Shown here piece after piece: positions 1-13,271 of a stretch of DNA of 64,000 nucleotides (positions are counted from its first letter, which is position 1; the number at the start of each line of letters is the position of its first letter). The stretch covers positions 81,353,995 to 81,417,994 of the forward strand of contig OV050031.1 in the NCBI GenBank assembly GCA_920105625.2. The letters are read 5' to 3'. Under the pieces are notes generated by a model. It was not told the DNA's origin and ran no database searches. It saw only the letters and a list, made by a program, of their open reading frames with translations. This DNA comes from Clusia tigrina (lineage: Eukaryota; Arthropoda; Insecta; Diptera; Clusiidae). Made by a program: the position numbers and the translations under genes.

Positions 1-3000
1 TCCTACAAAAACGCTGACAGAGGCTGCGACGCCGACTGAGGCAGATAGGGGTGGCTATTGGCATAGAGAAGGCAACAGGCACTCAATCGACAGCGGCAAC
101 GACTGAGACGCCTACAGAGACGCTGAAAGAGCCTGCGACGCTGACTGAGACGCCAACTGAGGCATGTAGGGGTACATATAGGCATAGAGAAGGCAGCAGA
201 CCCCCCAATCGACAGCGGCAGCGACTGAGACGCCTACAGAAACGCTGACAAAGGCTGCGACGCCGACTGAGGGAGATATGGGTAGATATATGCATAGAGA
301 AGGCAGCAGACCCCCAATTGACAGCGGCAGCGACTGAGACGCCTACAGAGACGCTTACAGAGGCTGCGACGCCGACTGAGGCAGATAGGGCTATATATAG
401 GCATAGAGAATGTAGCAGACCCCCTAATCGACAGCGGCAGCGTCTGAGAAGGCAGCAGGCCCCCAATCGAGTGCGGCAACGACTAAGACGCCTCAGAGAT
501 GCTGACAGAGGCTGCGACGCCGACTGTGATGCCGACTGAGGCAGATACGTGTATATATAGGCATAAAGAAGGCAGCAGACGACCCAATCGACAGCGGCAG
601 CGACTGTGACGCCTACAGAAACGCTGACAGAGGCTGTGACGCCGACTGAGGCATATAGGGGTAGATATAGGCATAGATATGGCAGCAGACCACCCATACG
701 ACAGCGGCAGCTGCTGAGACGCCTACAGAGACGCTGACAGAGGCTGCGACGCCGACTGAGACACCGACTGAGGCATATAGGGGTAGATATAGGCATAAAG
801 AAGGCGGCAGACCCCCAAATCGACAGCGGCAGCAACTGAGACGCCTACAGAGATGCTGACAGAGGCTGCGACGCCGACTGAGGCAGATAGCGGTAAATAT
901 AGGCATAGAGAAGGCAGCAGACCACCCAATCGACAGCGGCAGCGACTGAGACGCCTACAGAGATGCTGACAGAGGCTGCGACTCCGACTGAGACGCCGAC
1001 TGAGGCAGATAGGGGTAAATATAGGCGTAGAGAAGGCAGCAGACCCCCCAATCGACAGCGGCAGCGACTGAGACGTCTACAGAGACGCTTACAGAGGCTG
1101 CGATATCGACTGAGGCAGATAGGGGTAGATATAGGCATAGAGAAGGTAGCAGAACCCCCAATCGACAGCGGCAGCGACTAAGACGCCTTCAGAGACACTG
1201 ACAGAGGCTGCGACGCCGACTGAGACGCCGACTGAGATGCCGACTAAGGCAGATAGGGGTAGATATATAAGCATAGAGAAGGCAGCAGACCCCCCAATCG
1301 ACAGCGGCAGCGACTGAGACGCCTTCAGAGACGCTGACAGAGGCTGCGACGCCGCCTTTGACGCCGACTGAGGCAGATATGGGTAGTTATAGGTATAGAG
1401 AAGGCAGCAGACCCCCCAAACGACAGCGGCAGCGACTGAGACGCCTACAGAGCAGGCCCCCCAATCGACAGCGGCAGCGACTGAGATTACTACAGAAACG
1501 CTGACAGAGGCTGCGACGCCGACTGACGCAGATAGAGGTAGATACAGGCATAGAGATGGCAGCAGACCCCCATATCGACAGCGGCAGCGACTGAGAAGGC
1601 AATAGGCCCCCAATAGAGTGCGGCAACGACTAAGACGCCTTCAGAGACGCTGACAGAGGCTGCGACACCGCCTGTGACGCCGACTGTGACGCCGACTGAG
1701 GGAGATACGTGTATATATAGGCATAAAGAAGGCAGCAGACCACCCAATCGACAGCGGCAGCGACTGAGACGCCTACAGAAACGCTGACAGAGGCTGCGAC
1801 GCAGACTGAGGCAGATAGGGGCAGATATAGACATAGAGATGGCAGCAGACCACCCTATACGAATGCGGCAACTACTGAGACGTCTACAGAGACGCTGACA
1901 GAGGCTGCGACGCCGACTGAGGCAAATAGGGGTGGATATAGGCATTGAGAAGGCAACAGGCCCCCAATCGACAGCGCTACGACTGAAACGCCTACAGAAA
2001 CGCTAACAGAGGCTGCGACGCCGACTGAGGCAGATAGGTTAGATATAGGCATAGAGAAGGCAACAGGCCCCCAATCGACAGCGGCAACGACTGAGACGCC
2101 TACAGAGACGCTGACAGAGGCTGCGACGCCGACTGAGACGCCGACTGAGGCAGATAGGGGTAGATATATAAGCAGAGAGAAGGCAGCAGACCCTCAATCG
2201 ACAGCGGCAGCGACTGAGACGCCTTCAGAGACGCTGACAGAGGCTGCGACGCCGACTGAGACACCGACTGAGGCAGATAAGGGTAAATATTGGCATTGAG
2301 AAGGCAGCAGACCCCCCCCCCCCAATCTACAGCGGCAGCCACTGAGACTCCTACAGAAAATCTGACAGAGGCTGCGACGCCGACTGAGGCAGATAGGGGT
2401 GGATATAGGCATAGAAAAGGCAACAGGCACTCAATCGACAGCTGCAACGACTGAGACGCCTACAGAGACGCTGACAGAGGCTGCGACGCCGATTGAGACG
2501 CCGACTAAGGCAGGTAGGACTAGATATAGGCATAGAGAAGGCAGCAGACCCCCCAATCGACAGCGGCAGCGACTGAGACGCCGACTGTGGCAGATAGACG
2601 TAGATATAGGCATAGAGAAGGCAGCATACCCCCCAATCGACAGCGGCAGCGACTGAGACGCCTTCAGAGACGCTGACAGAGGCTGCGACGCCGACTGAGA
2701 CGCCGACTGAGGCAGATAAGGGTAGATATAGGCATAGAGAAGGCAGCAGATCCCCCAATCGACAGCGTCAGCGACTGAGAAGGCAGCAGGCCCCCAATCG
2801 AGTGCGGCAACGATTAAGACGCCTTCAGAGAAGCTGACAGAGGCTGCGACGGCGAGTGAGGCAGATACGTGTATATATAGGCATAAAGAAGGCAGCAGAC
2901 CACCCAATCGACAGCGGCAGCGAGTGAGACGCCTACAGAAACGCTAACAGAGGCTGCGACGCCGACTGAGGCAGATAGGTTAGATATAGGCATAGAGATG

Positions 3001-6000
3001 GCAGCAGACCCCCATACGACAGCGGCAACTACTGAGACGTCTACAGAGACGCTGACAGAGGCTGCGATGCCGACTGAGGCAGATAGGGGTAGATATAGGC
3101 ATAAAGAAGGCGGCAGACCCCCAAATCGACAGCGGCAGCGACTGAGACGCCTACAGAGACGGTTACAGAGGCTGCGACGCCGACTGAGGCAGATAGGGGT
3201 AGATATAGGCATATGGAAGGCACCAGACCCCCAATCGAAAGCGGCAGCGACTGAGACGACTACAGAAACGCTGACCGAGGCTGCGACGCCGACTGAGGCA
3301 GATAGAGGTAGATATTGGCATCGAGAAGGTAGCAGACCCCCCAATCGACAGCGGCAGCGACTGAGACGCCTACAGAAACGCTGACAGAGGCTGCGACGCC
3401 GACAGAGGCAAATAGGGGTAGATATAGGCATATGGAAGGCACCAGAACCCAAATCGAAAGCGGCAGCGACTGAGACGACTACAGAAACGCTGACCGAGGC
3501 TGCGACGCCGACTGAGGCAGATAGAGGTAGATATTGGCATCGAGAAGGCAGCAGACCCCCCAATCGACAGCGGCAGCGACTGAGACGCCTACAGAAACGC
3601 TGACAAAGGCTGCGACGCCGACTGAGGCAAATAGGTGTGGATATAGGCATAGAGAAGGCAGCAGACCACCCAATCTACAGCGGCAGCGACTGAGAAGCGT
3701 ACAGAGACGCTTACAGAGGCTGCGACGCCGACTGAGGCAGATAGGGGTAGATATACGCATAGAGAAGGTAGCAGACCCCCCAATCGACAGCGGCAGCGAC
3801 TGAGACTCCTACAGAAACGCTGACAGAGGCTGCGACGCCGACTGAGGCAGATAGGGGTGGATATAGGCACAGAGAAGGCAACGGGCCCCCAATCGACAGC
3901 GGACACAACTGAGACGCCTACAGAGTCGCTGACAAAGGCTGCGACGCTGACTGAGACACCGACTGAGGCAGATAGGGGTAGATATAGGCATAGAGAAGGC
4001 AGCAGACCCCTCAATCCACAGCGGCAGCGACTGAGACGCCTACAGAGACGATAACAGAGGCTGCGTGGCCGACTGAGGCAGATAGGGGTAGATATACGCA
4101 AAGAGAAGGTAGCAGACACCCCAACCGACAGCGGCAGCGACTGAGACTCCTACAGAAACGCTGACAGAGGCTGCGACGCCGACTGAGGGAGATAGGGGTG
4201 GATATAGGCATAGAGAAGGCAACAGGCACTCAATCGACAGCGGCAACGACTGAGACGCCTACAGAGACGCTGACAGAGGCTGCGACGCTGACTGAGACGC
4301 CGACTGAGGCAGATAGGGGTAAATATAGGCATAGAGAAGGCAGCAGACCCCCCAATCGACAGCGGCAGCGACTGAGACGCCTACAGAGACGCTGACAGAG
4401 GCTGCGACGCCGACTGAGGCAGATAGGGGTGGATATAGGCATAGAGAAGGCAACAGGCACTCAATCGACAGCGGCAACGACTGAGACGCCTACAGAGACG
4501 CTGACAGAGGCTGCGACGCCGACTGAGATACCGACTGAGGCAGATAAGGGTAGATATAGGCATTGAGAAGGCAGCAGACCCCCCCAATCTACAGCGGCAG
4601 CCACTGAGACGCCTACAGAGACGCTTACAGAGGCTGCGACGCCGACTGAGGCAGATAGGGGTAGATATACGCAAATAGAAGGTAGCAGACACCCCAATCG
4701 ACAGCGGCAGCGACTGAGACTCCTACAAAAACGCTGACAGAGGCTGCGACGCCGACTGAGGCAGATAGGGGTGGCTATTGGCATAGAGAAGGCAACAGGC
4801 ACTCAATCGACAGCGGCAACGACTGAGACGCCTACAGAGACGCTGAAAGAGGCTGCGACGCTGACTGAGACGCCAACTGAGGCATGTAGGGGTACATATA
4901 GGCATAGAGAAGGCAGCAGACCCCCCAATCGACAGCGGCAGCGACTGAGACGCCTACAGAAACGCTGACAAAGGCTGCGACGCCGACTGAGGGAGATATG
5001 GGTAGATATATGCATAGAGAAGGCAGCAGACCCCCAATTGACAGCGGCAGCGACTGAGACGCCTACAGAGACGCTTACAGAGGCTGCGACGCCGACTAAG
5101 GCAGATAGGGCTATATATAGGCATAGAGAATGTAGCAGACCCCCTAATCGACAGCGGCAGCGTCTGAGAAGGCAGCAGGCCCCCAATCGAGTGCGGCAAC
5201 GACTAAGACGCCTCAGAGATGCTGACAGAGGCTGCGACGCCGACTGTGATGCCGACTGAGGCAGATACGTGTATATATAGGCATAAAGAAGGCAGCAGAC
5301 GACCCAATCGACAGCGGCAGCGACTGTGACGCCTACAGAAACGCTGACAGAGGCTGTGACGCCGACTGAGGCATATAGGGGTAGATATAGGCATAGATAT
5401 GGCAGCAGACCACCCATACGACAGCGGCAGCTGCTGAGACGCCTACAGAGACGCTGACAGAGGCTGCGACGCCGACTGAGACACCGACTGAGGCATATAG
5501 GGGTAGATATAGGCATAAAGAAGGCGGCAGACCCCCAAATCGACAGCGGCAGCAACTGAGACGCCTACAGAGAAGCTGACAGAGGCTGCGACGCCGACTG
5601 AGGCAGATAGCGGTAAATATAGGCATAGAGAAGGCAGCAGACCACCCAATCGACAGCGGCAGCGACTGAGACGCCTACAGAGTTGCTGACAGAGGCTGCG
5701 ACTCCGACTGAGACGCCGACTGAGGCAGATAGGGGTAAATATAGGCGTAGAGAAGGCAGCAGACCCCCCAATCGACAGCGGCAGCGACTGAGACGTCTAC
5801 AGAGACGCTTACAGAGGCTGCGATATCGACTGAGGCAGATAGGGGTAGATATAGGCATAGAGAAGGTAGCAGAACCCCCAATCGACAGCGGCAGCGACTA
5901 AGACGCCTTCAGAGACACTGACAGAGGCTGCGACGCCGACTGAGACGCCGACTGAGATGCCGACTAAGGCAGATAGGGGTAGATATATAAGCATAGAGAA

Positions 6001-8906
6001 GGCAGCAGACCCCCCAATCGACAGCGGCAGCGACTGAGACGCCTTCAGAGACGCTGACAGAGGCTGCGACGCCGACTTTGACGCCGACTGAGGCAGATAT
6101 GGGTAGTTATAGGTATAGAGAAGGCAGCAGACCCCCCAAACGACAGCGGCAGCGACTGAGACGCCTACAGAGCAGGCCCCCCAATCGACAGCGGCAGCGA
6201 CTGAGATTACTACAGAAACGCTGACAGAGGCTGCGACGCCGACTGACGCAGATAGAGGTAGATACAGGCATAGAGATGGCAGCAGACCCCCATATCGACA
6301 GCGGCAGCGACTGAGAAGGCAATAGGCCCCCAATAGAGTGCGGCAACGACTAAGACGCCTTCAGAGACGCTGACAGAGGCTGCGACACCGCCTGTGACGC
6401 CGACTGTGACGCCGACTGAGGGAGATACGTGTATATATAGGCATAAAGAAGGCAGCAGACCACCCAATCGACAGCGGCAGCGACTGAGACGCCTACAGAA
6501 ACGCTGACAGAGGCTGCGACGCAGACTGAGGCAGATAGGGGCAGATATAGACATAGAGATGGCAGCAGACCACCCTATACGAATGCGGCAACTACTGAGA
6601 CGTCTACAGAGACGCTGACAGAGGCTGCGACGCCGACTGAGGCAAATAGGGGTGGATATAGGCATTGAGAAGGCAACAGGCCCCCAATCGACAGCGCTAC
6701 GACTGAAACGCCTACAGAAACGCTAACAGAGGCTGCGACGCCGACTGAGGCAGATAGGTTAGATATAGGCATAGAGAAGGCAACAGGCCCCCAATCGACA
6801 GCGGCAACGACTGAGACGCCTACAGAGACGCTGACAGAGGCTGCGACGCCGACTGAGACGCCGACTGAGGCAGATAGGGGTAGATATATAAGCAGAGAGT
6901 AAGCAGCAGACCCCCAATCGACAGCGGCAGCGACTGAGACGCCTTCAGAGACGCTGACAGAGGCTGCGACGCCGACTGAGACACCGACTGAGGCAGATAA
7001 GGGTAAATATTGGCATTGAGAAGGCAGCAGACCCCCCCCCCCCCAATCTACAGCGGCAGCCACTGAGACTCCTACAGAAAATCTGACAGAGGCTGCGACG
7101 CCGACTGAGGCAGATAGGGGTGGATATAGGCATAGAAAAGGCAACAGGCACTCAATCGACAGCTGCAACGACTGAGACGCCTACAGAGACGCTGACAGAG
7201 GCTGCGACGCCGATTGAGACGCCGACTAAGGCAGGTAGGACTAGATATAGGCATAGAGAAGGCAGCAGACCCCCCAATCGACAGCGGCAGCGACTGAGAC
7301 GCCGACTGTGGCAGATAGACGTAGATATAGGCATAGAGAAGGCAGCATACCCCTCAATCGAAAGCGGCAGCGACTGAGACGCCTTCAGAGACGCTGACAG
7401 AGGCTGCGACGCCGACTGAGACGCCGACTGAGGCAGATAAGGGTAGATATAGGCATAGAGAAGGCAGCAGATCCCCCAATCGACAGCGTCAGCGACTGAG
7501 AAGGCAGCAGGCCCCCAATCGAGTGCGGCAACGATTAAGACGCCTTCAGAGAAGCTGACAGAGGCTGCGACGGCGAGTGAGGCAGATACGTGTATATATA
7601 GGCATAAAGAAGGCAGCAGACCACCCAATCGACAGCGGCAGCGAGTGAGACGCCTACAGAAACGCTAACAGAGGCTGCGACGCCGACTGAGGCAGATAGG
7701 TTAGATATAGGCATAGAGATGGCAGCAGACCCCCATACGACAGCGGCAACTACTGAGACGTCTACAGAGACGCTGACAGAGGCTGCGATGCCGACTGAGG
7801 CAGATAGGGGTAGATATAGGCATAAAGAAGGCGGCAGACCCCCAAATCGACAGCGGCAGCGACTGAGACGCCTACAGAGACGGTTACAGAGGCTGCGACG
7901 CCGACTGAGGCAGATAGGGGTAGATATAGGCATATGGAAGGCACCAGACCCCCAATCGAAAGCGGCAGCGACTGAGACGACTACAGAAACGCTGACCGAG
8001 GCTGCGACGCCGACTGAGGCAGATAGAGGTAGATATTGGCATCGAGAAGGTAGCAGACCCCCCAATCGACAGCGGCAGCGACTGAGACGCCTACAGAAAC
8101 GCTGACAGAGGCTGCGACGCCGACAGAGGCAAATAGGGGTAGATATAGGCATATGGAAGGCACCAGAACCCAAATCGAAAGCGGCAGCGACTGAGACGAC
8201 TACAGAAACGCTGACCGAGGCTGCGACGCCGACTGAGGCAGATAGAGGTAGATATTGGCATCGAGAAGGCAGCAGACCCCCCAATCGACAGCGGCAGCGA
8301 CTGAGACGCCTACAGAAACGCTGACAAAGGCTGCGACGCCGACTGAGGCAAATAGGTGTGGATATAGGCATAGAGAAGGCAGCAGACCACCCAATCTACA
8401 GCGGCAGCGACTGAGAAGCGTACAGAGACGCTTACAGAGGCTGCGACGCCGACTGAGGCAGATAGGGGTAGATATACGCATAGAGAAGGTAGCAGACCCC
8501 CCAATCGACAGCGGCAGCGACTGAGACTCCTACAGAAACGCTGACAGAGGCTGCGACGCCGACTGAGGCAGATAGGGGTGGATATAGGCACAGAGAAGGC
8601 AACGGGCCCCCAATCGACAGCGGACACAACTGAGACGCCTACAGAGTCGCTGACAAAGGCTGCGACGCTGACTGAGACACCGACTGAGGCAGATAGGGGT
8701 AGATATAGGCATAGAGAAGGCAGCAGACCCCTCAATCCACAGCGGCAGCGACTGAGACGCCTACAGAGACGATAACAGAGGCTGCGTGGCCGACTGAGGC
8801 AGATAGGGGTAGATATACGCAAAGAGAAGGTAGCAGACACCCCAACCGACAGCGGCAGCGACTGAGACTCCTACAGAAACGCTGACAGAGGCTGCGACGC
8901 CGACTG
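1..8906. repeat. 4.72-kb higher-order repeat, two copies
   Basis: Bases 1-4,185 recur at 4,721-8,906 with an offset of 4,720, becoming 4,721 after a C-run that is 12 long at 2,312-2,323 and 13 long at 7,032-7,044. Only scattered single-base differences are visible between copies (for example near 129 versus 4,849), so the duplication is recent. Similarity falls from about 8,906 onwards. Bases 4,186-4,720 are present once here. The first copy begins at or before the window edge, so more copies may lie to the left. Confidence 0.92.
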
Positions 8907-11158
8907 AGGAAGATAGTGGTGGATGTAGGCATAGAGAAGGCAACAAGCACTCAATCGACAGCGGCAACTACTGAGACGCCTACAGAGACGCTGACAGAGG
9001 CTGCGACTCCCACTGAGACGCCGACTGAGGCAATTAGGGGTAAAAATAGGCATAGAGAAGGCAGCAGACCCCCAATCGACAGCGGCAGCGACTGAGACGC
9101 CTACAGAAACGCTGACAAAGGCTGCGACGCCGACTGAGACGCCGACTGAGGCAGATAGGGGTAGATATAGGCATAGAGAAGGCAGCAGACCCCTCAATCG
9201 ACAGCGGCAGTGACGGAGACGACTACAGAAACGCTGACAGAGGCTGCGACGCCGACTGAAGCAGATAGGGGCAGATATTGGCATAGAGAAGGCAGCAGAC
9301 CCCCCAATCGACCGCGGCAACGACTGAGACGCCTACAGAGACGCTGACAGAGGCTGTGACGCCGACTGAGATGCCGACTGAGGCAGATAGGGGTAGATAT
9401 AGGCATAGAGAAGGCAGCAGACCACCCAATCTACAGCGGCAGCGACTCAGAAGCCTACAGAGACGCTTACAGAGGCTGCGACGATGACTGAGGCAGATAG
9501 GGGTAGATATACGCATAGAGAAGGCAGCAGACTACCCAATCTATAGCGGCAGCGACTGAGAAGCCTACAGAGACGCTTACAGAGGCTGCGACGATGACTG
9601 AGGCAGATAGGGGTAGATATACGCATAGAGAAGGTAGCAGACCCCCCAATCGACAGCGGCAGCGACTGAGACTCCTACAGAAACGCTGATAGAGGCTGCG
9701 ACGCCGACTGAGGCAGATAGGGGTGGATATAGGCATAGAGAAGGCAACAGGCCCCCAATCGACAGCGGCAACGACTGAGACGCCTACAGAGACGCTGACA
9801 GAGCCTGCGACGCCGACTGAGACGCCGACTGAGGCAGATAGGGGTAGATATAGGCATAGAGAAGGCAGCAGACCACTCAATCGACAGCGGCAGCGACTGA
9901 GATGCCTTCAGAGACGCTGACAGAGACTGCGACGCCGACTGAGACGCCGACTGAGGCAGATAAGGGTAAATATAGGCATTGAGAAGCCAGCAGACCCCCC
10001 AATCTACAGCGGCAGCCACTGAGACGCCTACAGAAAATCTGACAGAGGCTGCGACGCCGACTGAGGCAGATAGGGGTGGATATAGGCATAGAGAAGGCAA
10101 CAGGCCCCCAATCGACAGCGGACACGACTGAGACGCCTACAGAGACGCTGACAAAGGCTGCGACACCGACTGGGACACCGACTGAGGCAGATAGGGGTAG
10201 ATATAGGCATAGAGAAGGCAGCAGACACCTCAATCCACAGCGGCAGCGACTGAGACGCCTGCAGAGACGATTACAGAGGCTGCGTGGCCGACTGAGGCAG
10301 ATAAGGGTAGATATACGCAAAGAGAAGGTAGCAGACATCCCAATCGACAGCGGCAGCGACTGAGACTCCTACAGAAACGCTGACAGAGGCTGCGACGCCG
10401 ACTGAGGCAGATAGTGGTGGATGTAGGCATAGAGAAGGCAACAAGCACTCAGTCGACAGCGGCAACTACTGAGACGCCTACAGAGACGCTGACAGAGGCT
10501 GCGACGCCCACTGAGACGCCGACTGAGGCAATTAGGGGTAAAAATAGGCATAGAGAAGGCAGCAGACCCCCAATCGACAGCGGCAGTGACTGAGACGCCT
10601 ACAGAAATGCTGACAAAGGCTGCTACGCCGACTGAGACGCCGACTGAGGCAGATAGGGGTAGATATAGGCATGGAGAAGGCAGCAGACCCCTCAATCGAC
10701 AGCGGCAGCGACTGAGACGGCTACAGAAACGCTGACAGAGGCTGCGACGCCGACTGAAGCAGATAGGGGTAGATATTGGCATAGAGAAGGCAGCAGACCC
10801 CCCAATCGACCGCGGCAACGACTGACACGCCTACAGAGACGCTGACAGAGGCTGCGACGCCGACTGAGACGCCGACTGAGGCAGATAGGGGTAGATATAG
10901 GCATAGAGAAGGCAGCAGACCACCCAATCCACAGCGGCAGCGACTCAGAAGCCTACAGAGACGCTTACAGAGGCTGCGACGATGACTGAGGCAGATAGGG
11001 GTAGATATACGCATAGAGAAGGCAGCAGACCACCCAATCTACAGCGGCAGCGACTTAGAAGCCTACAGAGACGCTTACAGAGGCTGCGACGATCACTGAG
11101 GCAGATAGGGGTAGATATACGCATAGAGAAGGTAGCAGACCCCCCAATCGACAGCGGC
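8530..11158. repeat. 1.5-kb tandem duplication within the satellite
   Basis: Bases ~8,530-9,660 correspond to ~10,028-11,158 at an offset of 1,498. They share unusual monomers such as one with gtggatgtaggcatagagaa and one with gcaattaggggtaaaaatag. Divergence is higher than between the 4.72-kb copies, so this duplication is older or has been less homogenised. The right limit is where the first copy continues with actcctacag and the second switches to gaaggaagcaggccccc. Confidence 0.85.
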
Positions 11159-11879
11159 AGCGACTGAGAAGGAAGCAGGCCCCCAATCGAGACCGGCAAC
11201 GCCTAAGACGCCTAAAGAGACGCTGACGGAGGCTGCGACGCCGACTGAGACGCCGACTGAGGCAGGTAGCGGTACATATAGGCATAGAGAATGTAGCAGA
11301 CCCCCTAATCAACAGCGGCAGCGACTGAGAAGGCAACAGGCCCACAATCGAGCGCGGCAACGACTAAGACGCCTTCAGAGATGCTGACAGAGGCTGCGAC
11401 GCCGACTGTGACGCCAAGTGAGGCAGATACGTGTACATATAGGCATGAAGAAGGCAGCAGACCACCCAATCGACAGCAGCAGCGACTGAGACGCCTACAG
11501 ATACGGTTACAGAGGCTGCGACGCCAACTGAGGCAGATAGGGGTGGATATAGGCATAGAGAAGGCAGCAGACCCCCCCCAATCGACAGCGGTAGCGACTG
11601 AGACGCCTACAGAGATGCTGACAGAGGCTGCGACGCCGACTGAGACGCCGACTGAGGCTGATAGGGGTAAATATAGGCATAGAGAAGGCAGCAGACCCCC
11701 CAATCGACAGCGGGAGCGACTGAGACGTCTACAGAGACGCTTACAGAGGCTGCGATACCGACTGAGGCAGATAGGGGTAGATATAGGCATAGAGAAGGTA
11801 GCAGACCCCCCAATCGACAACGGCAGCGACTGAGAAGGAAGCAGGCCCCCAATCGAGACCGGCAACGCCTAAGACGCCT

Positions 11880-13271
11880 AAAGAGACGCTGACAGAGGCT
11901 GCGACGCCGACTGGGACGCCGACTGAGGCAGATAGGGGTAGATATAGGCATAGAGAAGGCAGCAGACCACCCAATCTACAGCGGCAGCGACTCAGAAGCC
12001 TACAGATACGCTTACAGAGGCTGCGACGATGACTGAGGCAGATAGGGGTAGATATACGCATAGGGAAGGCAGCAGACCACCCAATCTACAGCGGCAGCGA
12101 CTGAGAAGCCTACAGAGACGCTTGCAGAGGCTGCGACGATGACTGAGGCAGATAGGGGTAGATATACGCAGAGAGAAGGTAGCAGACCCCCCAATCGACA
12201 GCGGCAGCGACTGAGACTGCTACAGAAACGCTGATAGAGGCTGCGACGCCGACTGAGACAGATAGGGGTGGATATAGGCATAGAGAAGGCAACAGGCCCC
12301 CAATCGACAGCGGCAACGACTGAGACGCCTACAGAGACGCTGACAGAGCCTGCGACGCCGACTGAGACGCCGACTGAGGCAGATAGGGGTAGATATAGGC
12401 ATAGAGAAGGCAGCAGACCACTCAATCGACAGCGGCAGCGACTGAGATGCCTTCAGAGACGCCTACAGAGGCTGCGATACCGACTGAGGCAGATAGGGGT
12501 AGATATAGGCATAGAGAAGGCAGCAGACCCCCCCCAATCGACAGCGGTAGCGACTGAGACGTCTACAGAGATGCTGACAGAGGCTGCGACGCCGACTGTG
12601 ACGCCCAGTGAGGCAGATACGTGTATATATAGGCATGAAGAAGGCAGCAGACCACCCAATCGACAGCGGCAACGACTGAGACGCCTACAGAGACGCTGAC
12701 AGAGGCTGCGACGCCGACTGAGACGCCGACTGAGGCAGATAGGGGTAGATATAGGCATAGAGAAGGCAGCAGACCACCCAATCTACAGCGGCAGCGACTC
12801 AGAAGCCTACAGATACGCTTACAGAGGCTGCGACGATGACTGAGGCAGATAGGGGTAGATATACGCATAGGGAAGGCAGCAGACCACCCAATCTACAGCG
12901 GCAGCGACTGAGAAGCCTACAGAGACGCTTGCAGAGGCTGCGACGATGACTGAGGCAGATAGGGGTAGATATACGCAGAGAGAAGGTAGCAGACCCCCCA
13001 ATCGACAGCGGCAGCGACTGAGACTCCTACAGAAACGCTGATAGAGGCTGCGACGCCGACTGAGACAGATAGGGGTGGATATAGGCATAGAGAAGGCAAC
13101 AGGCCCCCAATCGACAGCGGCAACGACTGAGACGCCTACAGAGACGCTGACAGAGCCTGCGACGCCGACTGAGACGCCGACTGAGGCAGATAGGGGTAGA
13201 TATAGGCATAGAGAAGGCAGCAGACCACTCAATCGACAGCGGCAGCGACTGAGATGCCTTCAGAGACGCCT
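11880..13271. repeat. 807-bp tandem duplication, first occurrence
   Basis: Bases ~11,880-12,464 recur at ~12,687-13,271 with an offset of 807. Both include the monomers with gactcagaagcctacagata and atatacgcatagggaaggca. The arrangement lies inside copy 1 of the 7.4-7.7-kb duplication, so it predates that larger event. Confidence 0.87.

Noticed and set aside
11381..11833. Plus-strand Thr/Glu/Pro-rich frames (ETPTETLTEAATPT-like) that resemble mucin or repeat proteins
   Set aside because: They are the other strand of the same satellite, broken by regular stop codons. The reading phase is not kept from unit to unit.
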